A stretch of DNA of 12,454 nucleotides from JBDREF01 sp043820045 (GTDB taxonomy: Bacteria > Planctomycetota > Phycisphaerae > Sedimentisphaerales > Anaerobacaceae), in assembly GCA_043820045.1 (NCBI GenBank), contig JBDREF010000189.1, forward strand, positions 1 to 12,454, given 5' to 3'. The stretch's first letter is position 1; every line of letters begins with the position of its first letter. The notes below the pieces were generated by a model. The model did not search any database, had not been told where the DNA came from, and saw nothing but the letters and a program-made list of their open reading frames with translations. Below are positions 1 to 5,915 of this stretch, piece by piece. Both the position numbers and the translations under genes were made by a program.

Positions 1-258
1 GACGTTGGTCACCAGCCTCGTCGGCTCGGTCACCTCGACCTGCTTGCGGTCCAGCTTCGGCGACATGCGGACCATTTCCTCGCCGATATTGCCGCTCTCC
101 TCCGGCGCCGTGCCCGGCCAAACCTCGACGACGGGTGGCAGCCTCAAAGCCGAAGGCTTTGGGGATGGGTTAGCCCAAGCCATCCCCAAGCTGCGCTTGA
201 GGCTGCCACCCGCCGCGCACATCGATATGACCCGAGAAATCATCAATGTGAATCGCAT
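1..258 (-). CDS. Alpha/beta hydrolase (acetyl-esterase-like), 5' part only
   Basis: This is the first 86 codons of a minus-strand gene that runs off the left edge. The ATG at 256-258 has an AAGGAGG about 11 nt upstream. Residues 1-16 are hydrophobic and signal-peptide-like (MRFTLMISRVISMCAA). From about residue 58 the sequence VEVWPGTAPEESG, then GEEMVRMSP and VTEPTRLVTNV, resembles the beginning of secreted BD-FAE/acetyl-esterase-type alpha/beta hydrolases common in planctomycetes, whose next segment is usually of the type TxPTLTxYRP. The nucleophile elbow and catalytic triad lie outside the window, so activity cannot be judged. Residues about 16-42 are encoded by a palindromic repeat, so the expected tail of the signal peptide is replaced or pushed away. 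It lies 56 nt downstream of the amidohydrolase-fold gene on the same strand and is probably the third gene of that operon. Known for the family: deacetylation of esterified sugars, often alongside glycoside hydrolases. Family call fairly sure, substrate unknown. Confidence 0.7.
   Translation of the reverse strand, partial: MRFTLMISRVISMCAAGGSLKRSLGMAWANPSPKPSALRLPPVVEVWPGTAPEESGNIGEEMVRMSPKLDRKQVEVTEPTRLVTNV
133..211. repeat. 79-bp cloverleaf-like palindromic element inside a coding region
   Basis: The outer arms are a perfect 15-bp inverted repeat, 133-147 (GGGTGGCAGCCTCAA) against 197-211. Inside are three further hairpins: 146-151 with 155-160 (AAAGCC/GGCTTT), 159-168 with 180-189 (TTGGGGATGG and its complement), and 188-191 with 195-198 (AAGC/GCTT). 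Together they could fold as a stem with three side hairpins. The element lies between the signal-peptide-like start and the conserved part of the alpha/beta hydrolase and is read through in frame on the minus strand without a stop. Its size and design resemble REP/MITE-like palindromic units. Only one copy is in this window, so dispersal in the genome is inferred. Confidence 0.8.
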
Positions 259-314
259 GACTGAACAATCCTCCTTTCTTTGCATTGCTCGATCCCTTCG
301 GCGTTTGCCCTGTG

Positions 315-1091
315 CTACAACCGCAACCAGGTCATCGCGTTCTGCGAGCTGATCTTTTCCTTGTCGGTCTCGCTCGCGTCCAATACTTCCAGCTTCACTA
401 ATGCGGGGTCCGGATAGTTGAAGGGCATCCCGGTCCCGAACATCACGCGCTCTGCGCCCAGGATCGCGATGAGCTGCCCAAGCTCATTCGCCAGCACGGC
501 GCTCAAGCGGGACACTTCGATGGCATAATTGGACGGCAGACCGTTGTCCTTTCGCCCGAGCGGGCACCCTGTGTAGCCGATGCCGTTCAGCAGGATAAAG
601 CGTGCTTTTGGGTGAGCTTTCACCAGCTCGACAATCTCTTCCAGCGGCACGTCGGGGACGTTCAGCAGCCAGCTCCGCTCGCGGTTGTCCTCCACACGGA
701 TGGGAATGGAAATGACCATGCCTCGCTCGGCCGCGGCGTCCACGAGCTCCCGGCAACACGCGCTGGAGAGCTGATAGTTGTGCCACTTGGGATAGAGGCG
801 CAGGCCCGTCATGCCGAACTCCTCGTGGCAGATTCTCAGATCGTCCTGCCAGCCGGCGTAGAATGGATTGATGACGGCAAACGGAATCAGCCGGTCACTA
901 TGACCACGTACATCTTCCGCCACCTCCTCATTGCCGGCCTGTGCGTTGCGGTAGGTGATGGCGCCGGCGCTGGAGACGACCGCCTTGTCGATCTTCTTGG
1001 AGTCCATCAATGCAAGCAGCGACGCGGCCGTGTTGTGCCGCAGCCGGCGGAAAGCGAAATGGCCGAGATACGCATTCACGTCAACGATCAT
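315..1091 (-). CDS. Amidohydrolase-fold protein lacking the usual metal ligands
   Basis: A 258-aa protein with the length and strand pattern of amidohydrolase-2 TIM barrels. Its segments align with those of the upstream gene, but the metal-binding positions differ. The N-terminal HxH is N6-A7-Y8 (MIVDVNAYLGHF). The Lys after strand 4 is R98 (GLRLYP). The strand-5 His is P130 (VISIPIR). The strand-6 His is N169 (ILLNG). The strand-8 Asp is T220 (VMFGTGMPF). No signal peptide is seen. The ATG overlaps the stop of the upstream gene by 4 nt (ATGA at 1088-1091), and a GGAGG sits 8 nt before it, so translational coupling is likely. The frame is intact, so this looks like a maintained pseudoenzyme or an enzyme with different chemistry, not a decayed gene. 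It could pair with the active upstream paralogue, which is inference. Fold call firm, role unknown. Confidence 0.85.
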   Translation of the reverse strand: MIVDVNAYLGHFAFRRLRHNTAASLLALMDSKKIDKAVVSSAGAITYRNAQAGNEEVAEDVRGHSDRLIPFAVINPFYAGWQDDLRICHEEFGMTGLRLYPKWHNYQLSSACCRELVDAAAERGMVISIPIRVEDNRERSWLLNVPDVPLEEIVELVKAHPKARFILLNGIGYTGCPLGRKDNGLPSNYAIEVSRLSAVLANELGQLIAILGAERVMFGTGMPFNYPDPALVKLEVLDASETDKEKISSQNAMTWLRL

Positions 1092-2032
1092 GATTTCCGC
1101 CTCCGCAAGAGCCTCATCATGTTCCCACTCAGGATCTTCTGTTTGTCCTGTGCGCTCAGGTTTGCCCCGCGAATCTTGCCCACCCCTGCCGTCATGGATG
1201 AGTCACAGCCAAAGACGACCCGATCCACACCGACCACTGCTGCTGCCATCTCCACTGTGCCCTCATCCGTTACGCTGCCGCTGGTGTCGAGCAAGACGTT
1301 CGGCGCATGGCGGAGGGCCTTGATCGTCCACTCCCAATCACCTCCGCCTGAGATGTGCGCGCAGATAAGCATGGCCTCGGGGTAGCGTCGAGCCAGTTCA
1401 GCGAGGTGCCCGCCGTCGGTCATACGCGGCTGGTCCTCCACGAAGTAGTGGGAGTGCGACGCGTGGTGCAGGATCGGCACGCCCAGCTCAATCGCCAGTT
1501 CCACGATGGGAAAGACCACCGGCTCCGTGCAGGTGTACTCGTTGTAAAGCTTGATGCCGATAAACCCACCGTCTCCCACGTAGCGCCGGATTTCCTCCAG
1601 CGCCTCCCGTCCGTAGCCGGGATTGACGTAGCAGTAGCCGAGCACCCGCCCGGGAAACCGCCGCATCCCCTCGGCCGTCCACCGGTTGCATTCCCGAAAA
1701 CCGTCGGCAGTCGCCGGCCGGCGCGGCGTGAGGGTAGAGCAGCACAGTTGGTCGATTCCCAGTTTGTCCGCCGCCTCGATGAGCTTGCGGTCGTCCGCTT
1801 CCCATGTCGCGCGGCTGCGATGGTTCAAGTGCGCATGACAGTCGATGACCCTGCCTTTGCGGAGCGTGCCGCTCGACGTGCCCGCTCCAGGCTGCTCGCC
1901 GGCCGCGCGCATCGATGGCAGCGCCGCTGCCCCTATCGCCACGGCCGTGGCGGCCGAAGCCTTCAGGAGCGTTCGTCGTGAAATCTGCCGCTGAGGTACC
2001 GGCGGACCTGAAGTTATGCGAGGAATGGTCAT
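1088..2032 (-). CDS. Tat-exported metal-dependent amidohydrolase
   Basis: A 314-aa protein. The N-terminus carries a twin-arginine signal (ISRRTLLKASAATA, residues 17-30, then an alanine-rich stretch to about 44), so it is probably folded with its metal in the cytoplasm and exported. The mature part is an amidohydrolase-2 TIM barrel with the expected ligands: H66-x-H68 (VIDCHAHLNH), K161 (IGIKLY), H189/H190 (PILHHASH), H226 (ICAHISGG) and D277 (VFGCDSS). Known for the family: metal-assisted hydrolysis or decarboxylation, including ACMSD-like decarboxylases and sugar lactonases. The substrate is not readable from sequence. The start at 2032 is supported by GGAGG 9 nt upstream. It is the first gene of a minus-strand run transcribed from the promoter at 2192-2220 and overlaps the next gene by 4 nt. 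Some Tat-type planctomycete amidohydrolases sit beside polysaccharide-degradation genes, as here beside an esterase. Confidence 0.9.
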   Translation of the reverse strand: MTIPRITSGPPVPQRQISRRTLLKASAATAVAIGAAALPSMRAAGEQPGAGTSSGTLRKGRVIDCHAHLNHRSRATWEADDRKLIEAADKLGIDQLCCSTLTPRRPATADGFRECNRWTAEGMRRFPGRVLGYCYVNPGYGREALEEIRRYVGDGGFIGIKLYNEYTCTEPVVFPIVELAIELGVPILHHASHSHYFVEDQPRMTDGGHLAELARRYPEAMLICAHISGGGDWEWTIKALRHAPNVLLDTSGSVTDEGTVEMAAAVVGVDRVVFGCDSSMTAGVGKIRGANLSAQDKQKILSGNMMRLLRRRKS

Positions 2033-2187
2033 ACGTTTCTGCCTCCAAATAATCTGTGGCCTTCAACGGCCCAAAGGCCACCAACAGAACCACCAGGCAA
2101 CTACCCAGTGTCCTCTTAAGCACATACTCCCTCAATGTTCAACAATAGCTTCTCGGCAGCACGGTTGCAAAAACAAGGCTTGCCAGT
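2033..2187 (-). other. Leader of the amidohydrolase operon with a signal-peptide-like reading frame
   Basis: Between the predicted transcription start (about 2185) and the amidohydrolase ATG lies a roughly 150-nt leader. Within it a frame opening with TTG at 2135 (or GTG at 2123) encodes a convincing Sec-type signal sequence: VLKRTLGSCLVVLLVAFG, then PLKATDYLEAETYDH. This frame continues out of phase into the amidohydrolase gene. It could be the 5' stub of a lost secreted protein (LEAETYDH is reminiscent of the start of some CBM6-like domains, a weak resemblance), an overlapping leader peptide, or chance. The GGAGG used by the amidohydrolase lies inside it. Confidence 0.35.
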
Positions 2188-2191
2188 ATGC

Positions 2192-2220
2192 ATTATACTG
2201 CCGGATGTGAATGCTGTCAC
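2192..2220 (-). promoter_or_regulatory. Near-consensus sigma70-type promoter for the amidohydrolase operon
   Basis: Read on the minus strand there is GTGACA (complement of 2215-2220, five of six consensus bases), a 17-nt spacer, and a perfect TATAAT (complement of 2192-2197). Predicted transcription starts near 2185 and gives a 5' leader of about 150 nt ahead of the gene starting at 2032. It is the best-matching promoter seen in the window. Confidence 0.65.
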
Positions 2221-2229
2221 TCATTGTGT

Positions 2230-2290
2230 ACCTCCATGTACCAAGTAGTTTTTCAACTACTTCTACTTCGGCACATGGAGGTCCTTTTTT
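2230..2290 (+). terminator. Two-part hairpin followed by a T-run
   Basis: An outer 10-bp perfect stem pairs 2230-2239 (ACCTCCATGT) with 2273-2282. An inner 8-bp perfect stem pairs 2243-2250 (AAGTAGTT) with 2255-2262 across a 4-nt loop. Six T residues follow at 2285-2290, which on the plus strand is the layout of an intrinsic terminator. No plus-strand gene ends here, because everything to the left is on the minus strand. It may therefore end a short antisense RNA, insulate the region, or be left from a lost gene. It lies just upstream of the minus-strand promoter, so a role as a binding site is also possible. Confidence 0.45.
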
Positions 2291-2347
2291 GCACTCTGCA
2301 CGCAGCAATACCAAGAATCCTAAAAAAGGGGTCGTCACGAGCGTTCA

Positions 2348-2788
2348 ATGGTCCTCACGAAAGACGCTCTATTCATTGCCGGGTCACCGGATGTGATCGA
2401 CGAAGTGGAACTTTGGCAGCGCCCCGATGACGTTGAACTGAAACGAAAGTTGACAGAGCAGACGGAAGCATGGAAAGGACACCGCGGTGGCTCGCTCTGG
2501 GCCATATCCTTAGTAGGCGGCAGTCGCTTGGCCTCCATCGATCTTGAAGCCCCACCTGTTTTTGACGGAATGATTGCAGCCGACAACAAGCTCTTCCTAT
2601 CACTGACGAACGGACAAATCCTATGTTACGGAGGCGGAAGCGAAAAACAGAAGACTCCTCGTCGGCTTTGCCAAACCTACCCGCGACTACAGAGAGGCGG
2701 TTTGTGTGAAGACCATAGACCGGGAGCCTCGGTGGCCCATGAGCGTTTTCATCCTAATTATTGCAGGAGCCTGAGCTTGATGGTATGA
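2348..2788 (+). pseudogene. C-terminal remnant of a PQQ beta-propeller (BamB-like) protein
   Basis: The 146-codon frame looks like the last hundred residues of large planctomycete PQQ-propeller or quinoprotein-like proteins. The opening MVLTKDALFIAGSPDVIDE, the charged RPDDVELKRKLTEQTEA, then LWAISLVGGSRLASIDLEAP, VFDGMIAADNKLFLSLTNG and ILCYGG follow the usual final blades (FVAGPPD, DGMAAA, DGRVLCFGG). The propeller body is missing: in this frame a TAA occurs at 2321-2323, nine codons upstream, and there is no ribosome binding site before the ATG. After about 2638 the expected stop is absent and some 49 unrelated codons follow, which suggests damage at that end too. It is probably not expressed as a functional protein. 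Its tail overlaps a candidate promoter for the next gene. Assigned from recognised C-terminal patterns only. Confidence 0.65.
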
Positions 2789-2789
2789 T
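2761..2789 (+). promoter_or_regulatory. Candidate promoter for the M28 peptidase gene
   Basis: TTGCAG (2761-2766), a 17-nt spacer and TATGAT (2784-2789) give a reasonable -10 and a modest -35 match. A start near 2796 would leave a leader of about 60 nt before the ATG at 2858. The site lies at the end of the PQQ-propeller remnant, which suggests the peptidase is transcribed independently of that relic. Confidence 0.4.
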
Positions 2790-2857
2790 GCATAGCGGCA
2801 AGTCGTGCTTGACTGCCGTGTTGCTGTGAAAGGATGGCTCAATATGCGGGAGGATAC

Positions 2858-3892
2858 ATGAGACGTACGGGTATTTATGCGATTGGACTTCTGTTCCTTT
2901 TCTTGGCGGGCCTTCTCCACACGGTCCAGGGGCGCCAGGAAGGAAGCGACGACGGTAACAAGGTGGATGCGAGCATACGCCGCCTTATCAGCGCTGTTGA
3001 CACCGGGCGAATATCGAAGAACCTCTTCTATCTGGCAAAGGATCCTTTGCCTTATCGCAAGTTGAACCTGACGTTGCCCGGCCATGAGAAAAACACGCTC
3101 TACGAGGCCGATGACTACCTTGCCGGCAAATTGGAGGCGTGGGGATATCGCGTCGAGCGAGAGGGCGTTCGGGTACAGGCATTTCGTCGGGATACGAACA
3201 AGCCAAAGCACGCTCAGTACTATCCGCCCAAAGCCGAAGATCCCTGGTACACGGCGTACAATCTCTATGCCGAAAGAAAAGGCCGTTCGCATCCCGAAAG
3301 GATCATCGTAGTGCTCGCTCACAAGGACTCGCAAAGCTGGATCGACTCTCCGGGAGCCAACGACAACGCCATTGGAACCGTCGGCGTATTGGAGATGGCA
3401 CGTGTTCTTGCGGAGTACACACCCGAGAGCACCATCCGGTTTCTCTTCTGCAACGAGGAACACATACCGTGGACCAGTAAGACCGCAGCGCAAAAGGCAA
3501 AATCGCGTGGAGATAATATTGTGGCCGTCTTCAACATGGATGGCATCGGAGCCAAGACGGCGGAGGAGACCGCCGCAGGCAAGAAGACCAACGTAACCGC
3601 GTATACAAAGCCCGAGGGCAAGCATCTTGCCGAACTGATGGGCGAGGTGAACGCTCGATATTCCGTCGGTCTGGAACAGCGGACTGCAGAGAGGCCACGA
3701 CCCGGCGACGACGATGGGTCGTTTGTTCTGGCCGGCTACCCAGCCGCGGTCATCAATATCGGATCTCTACCTTATGGCGACCCAAACTACCATGGCGAGG
3801 GAGACATCCCGGAAACGTGCGACATTGAGAACGCAGCCATGACCGTGCAGGCAACATTGGCGGCAGTGGTGACGATCGACCGAGACTTCTGA
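2858..3892 (+). CDS. Secreted M28-family zinc metallopeptidase
   Basis: A 344-aa protein from the ATG at 2858, chosen because GGGAGG lies 4 nt upstream and the signal peptide (IGLLFLFLAGLLHTVQG) then begins properly. The ATG at 2834 has no spaced ribosome binding site. M28 peptidases are co-catalytic two-zinc exopeptidases (aminopeptidase or carboxypeptidase-like), and the ligand set is visible: H155 in LAHKDSQSW, bridging D169 in GANDNAIG, the catalytic pair E200-E201 in FCNEEH, D228 in FNMDGIG, and H312 in YHGEGD. The family usually has GHYDS at the first motif, here AHKDS, which keeps the ligands. It should act outside the cytoplasm. Neighbours are a gene relic upstream and decayed regulator sequence downstream, so it appears to stand alone. 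It could also be a glutaminyl-cyclase-like member of the clan. Peptide specificity cannot be told. Confidence 0.88.
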   Translation: MRRTGIYAIGLLFLFLAGLLHTVQGRQEGSDDGNKVDASIRRLISAVDTGRISKNLFYLAKDPLPYRKLNLTLPGHEKNTLYEADDYLAGKLEAWGYRVEREGVRVQAFRRDTNKPKHAQYYPPKAEDPWYTAYNLYAERKGRSHPERIIVVLAHKDSQSWIDSPGANDNAIGTVGVLEMARVLAEYTPESTIRFLFCNEEHIPWTSKTAAQKAKSRGDNIVAVFNMDGIGAKTAEETAAGKKTNVTAYTKPEGKHLAELMGEVNARYSVGLEQRTAERPRPGDDDGSFVLAGYPAAVINIGSLPYGDPNYHGEGDIPETCDIENAAMTVQATLAAVVTIDRDF

Positions 3893-4285
3893 GCGACTTG
3901 CTGCCTTATCCACTGCGGCATTTCGTTAGATATCGAGGAAATCCGGGCCAATTGACGATTTGACCAGGAGGCGTTTCCTCAGACATTATCGTCTCTTGGA
4001 AGTCTATTGAATCGGCAAGGCTTGAAAGATATCATAACTATGGAAGCTCTGGCTCAGGTAACGTAAGATTCCCCGGAGTCAGCGTGGTGATATTGTCGCC
4101 GACCAAACGGTGACCCTGGTTCCTAATAATGAAATAGTCAAATCAGTTTGCCTTACCGAATATGCCCAGCACATTTATTAATCAGAATTGGTATAAGTCC
4201 ACTGCCCCGACGGAGAAACAAGATTTATCTGCTGTTGAATTCAATGCAGTCTGGTCTCGTCGGGGACAGCGTTGTATGTACGTTG
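3893..4285. other. Non-coding stretch between the M28 gene and the AraC remnant
   Basis: No intact gene is seen on either strand. It contains the short AraC-like relic at 4038-4142. A weak 7-bp inverted repeat, GAGGAAA at about 3936 with TTTCCTC at about 3975, could sit downstream of the peptidase gene, but no T-run follows it. The stretch is AT-richer than its neighbours, with several stops in every frame, as expected of eroded coding sequence. Confidence 0.5.
4038..4142 (-). pseudogene. Relic of a second AraC-family sensor domain
   Basis: A stop-bounded 34-codon frame reads FDYFIIRNQGHRLVGDN, then ITTLTPGNLTLPEPELP and a TAG. The pattern GxRxVGDxIxxxxPGxLxLxxPxLP is characteristic of the N-terminal cupin-like sensor of one AraC subgroup, where it is normally followed by H and a long domain ending in the HTH. 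Here a TGA precedes the segment, a TAG follows it directly, and no HTH is found in any frame nearby. It is on the same strand as the larger AraC remnant but is a different sensor sequence, so it appears to be a separate decayed regulator. The match rests on pattern memory over a short length. Confidence 0.45.
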
Positions 4286-4660
4286 CTAACGCAGCCCCAT
4301 AAAGGTGCTTGGAGATACGCCGAAGACACGCTTGAATACTCTCGAGAAATGGAAGGGATCGTCGGCGTCAGTGGTGATCACATGAGCAATACCGGGCCCA
4401 TAAGAGAAAACGTTTCCTGTGGAGAGTGCACATTCTGTATCCCGGAGGGTTAACGCTCCTCTGCCCCGTGCGACAAATTCGATGCAGTAAAAGGGGAAAT
4501 CCGAGCGGTTGATGTGGTAGTCGGGTTGACAGTGTTCGCAGCCGCCGCAAACTACGGTGAGGGTCTGGCGTGTCCGCAAGCTGGTGTCGAGATAGAAGCG
4601 ACTGGCCTCCGAGACTTGATTTGAGAAAAAGTCCGGCACGGTTCGTTTTCGAGTGGCCAT
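4286..4660 (-). pseudogene. AraC-family regulator with a large internal deletion
   Basis: A 124-codon frame starts with ATG at 4660, with an AGGG 8 nt upstream. Residues 1 to about 101 look like an AraC-family N-terminal sensor: RTRQTLTVVCGGCEHCQPDY, then PFYCIEFVARGRGALTLRD, CALSTGNVFSYGPGIAHVIT and TDADDP. The last 23 residues, DPFHFSRVFKRVFGVSP and then STFMGLR, match the extreme C-terminus of the AraC HTH domain (normally GYxDPxHFSRxFKRxFGxSPSxF). The roughly 150-170 residues usually found between, including the first HTH and the linker, are missing, and both halves share the DP at the junction. The product would lack a complete DNA-binding domain, so it is most likely dead or at best an oligomer-poisoning fragment. 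It is divergent from the epimerase gene, where its parent would be well placed to control the sugar cluster. Confidence 0.7.
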
Positions 4661-4737
4661 AACATCAACCCTGGAAAAAAGTCAAGAATCGTCATGCGAT
4701 GGACAACAATTGCTATATACGCTACACACAGCAGTAT

Positions 4738-4743
4738 TATAAT
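4738..4743 (+). promoter_or_regulatory. Possible -10 element upstream of the sugar cluster
   Basis: A perfect TATAAT lies at 4738-4743 in the divergent gap. The best -35-like hexamer, TTGCTA at 4710-4715, is 22 nt away, which is too far for an ordinary sigma70 promoter, so the site may depend on an activator. The regulator gene alongside it is degenerate. It would give a leader of about 85 nt before the ATG at 4838. Confidence 0.3.
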
Positions 4744-4837
4744 TGAAAAGCGAAAGAATCAAAGAGTCAATAAGAAACAGGCAGAGACCTGCCCATGCCG
4801 GAGTCTGTGCAGTTGGCGGGGCAGAGAAAGGAGAATC

Positions 4838-5881
4838 ATGGCAGCGAAGGATAATCCGAAGGCGTCGTCGGTGTTGAACAAGGACGATCTGATTGTCCTG
4901 GCCGGAGCGGGGGGATTCATCGCCGGGGCATTGGCGAGGTATTTTCACGAGCAGGGTTTTACCCGCATCCGTGCCGTAGATAAGAAACCCCTTCCGGAAT
5001 GGTATCAACGCGTGCCGGGCGTGGAGTGTCTGTGCATGGACCTGCAATACGAAGACAACTGCCGGCGGGCCTGCGAGGACGCCGTCGAGGTCTATAATCT
5101 GGCGGCTGACATGGGCGGCATGGGCTTCATCGAGCGATTTCGCGTGGAGTGTCTGCGCAGTATCCTGATCAACACGCACATGATCGAGTCGGCGTATCGA
5201 GCCGGCGCGCAGCGCTATTTCTTCTCCTCCTCCGCTTGTGCGTATAACGTCGAATTGCAGAAAGACCCGAACTCGCGGGCGCTGAAGGAATCGGATGCCT
5301 ACCCGGCGATGTCCGAGAGAGGGTACGGCTGGGAAAAACTCATGTCGGAGATGTTCTGCCGGGAATACTGGGCGGAGCGAGGTCTCAAGACGGCCATCGC
5401 GCGATTCCACAATGTCTATGGACCCTGCGGCACTTGGGACGGTGGCCGTGAAAAAGCCCCCGCGGCCATTTGTCGCAAAGTCATCGAAGCCAAAGACCAG
5501 GGCTCGGACAAGATCGTCATCTGGGGCGACGGGCATCAGACGCGCAGCTTCATGTATATCGATGATTGCACCCAGGGCATCGATATGATCATGCACTGCG
5601 ACGAGTTGATCGCCACGCCGATCAACCTTGGTTCCAGCTATCTGATTTCCATCAACGACCTCGTCTCGCTGGCCGAGCGCATCGGCGGAATCACGCTCAA
5701 ACGCGAGCACGATCTGGATGCGCCCAAGGGCGTGGCGGGCCGGAACAGCGACAACACGTTCATTCAGCAGGTTCTCGGCTGGGAACCGAGTACGCCTCTG
5801 GATGAGGGGCTAAAGAAGACATACGACTGGATCGGGCAGCAATACATGGACCGCAAGGCGGGCAAGCGCATCGTGAGTTGA
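4838..5881 (+). CDS. GDP-mannose 3,5-epimerase-like NAD-dependent SDR enzyme
   Basis: A 347-aa extended short-chain dehydrogenase/reductase. The start at 4838 is fixed by AAAGGAG 4 nt upstream. Residues 21-30 (LAGAGGFIAG) form the NAD-binding Rossmann turn, and NLAADMGGMGFI (87-98) is close to the diagnostic loop of plant GDP-mannose 3,5-epimerase. The catalytic set is present with plant-like spacing: C134 in SSSACAY, Y163 and K167 in YGWEK, and K206 in GGREKAPAAICRK, followed by GDGHQTRSFMYIDDC and GRNSDNTFIQQVLGW. These equal C145, Y174, K178 and K217 of the Arabidopsis enzyme, which converts GDP-D-mannose to GDP-L-galactose and some GDP-L-gulose by oxidation, double epimerisation and re-reduction. 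Related bacterial enzymes act on GDP-heptoses. It leads a four-gene plus-strand cluster, 34 nt before the kinase. Reaction type well supported, exact NDP-sugar inferred. Confidence 0.88.
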   Translation: MAAKDNPKASSVLNKDDLIVLAGAGGFIAGALARYFHEQGFTRIRAVDKKPLPEWYQRVPGVECLCMDLQYEDNCRRACEDAVEVYNLAADMGGMGFIERFRVECLRSILINTHMIESAYRAGAQRYFFSSSACAYNVELQKDPNSRALKESDAYPAMSERGYGWEKLMSEMFCREYWAERGLKTAIARFHNVYGPCGTWDGGREKAPAAICRKVIEAKDQGSDKIVIWGDGHQTRSFMYIDDCTQGIDMIMHCDELIATPINLGSSYLISINDLVSLAERIGGITLKREHDLDAPKGVAGRNSDNTFIQQVLGWEPSTPLDEGLKKTYDWIGQQYMDRKAGKRIVS

Positions 5882-5915
5882 CGATGCGAGGTCTTCAGAC
5901 GACTGAAAGAAGCGT

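Noticed and set aside
612..1981. Long open frames on the plus strand opposite the amidohydrolase genes
   Set aside because: They lie antisense to two well-supported genes in GC-rich sequence, show no family motifs and have no ribosome binding sites.
2687..3625. A 312-codon minus-strand frame opposite the M28 peptidase
   Set aside because: It has no recognisable domain, while the plus-strand frame carries all M28 zinc ligands and a signal peptide.
4694..4837. An earlier start for the epimerase
   Set aside because: The added residues are not family-like, and the ATG at 4838 has a strong AAAGGAG at good spacing.
4682..5710. A 342-codon minus-strand frame opposite the epimerase
   Set aside because: It is antisense to a gene with complete catalytic motifs, and its protein sequence looks like a GC-rich shadow.
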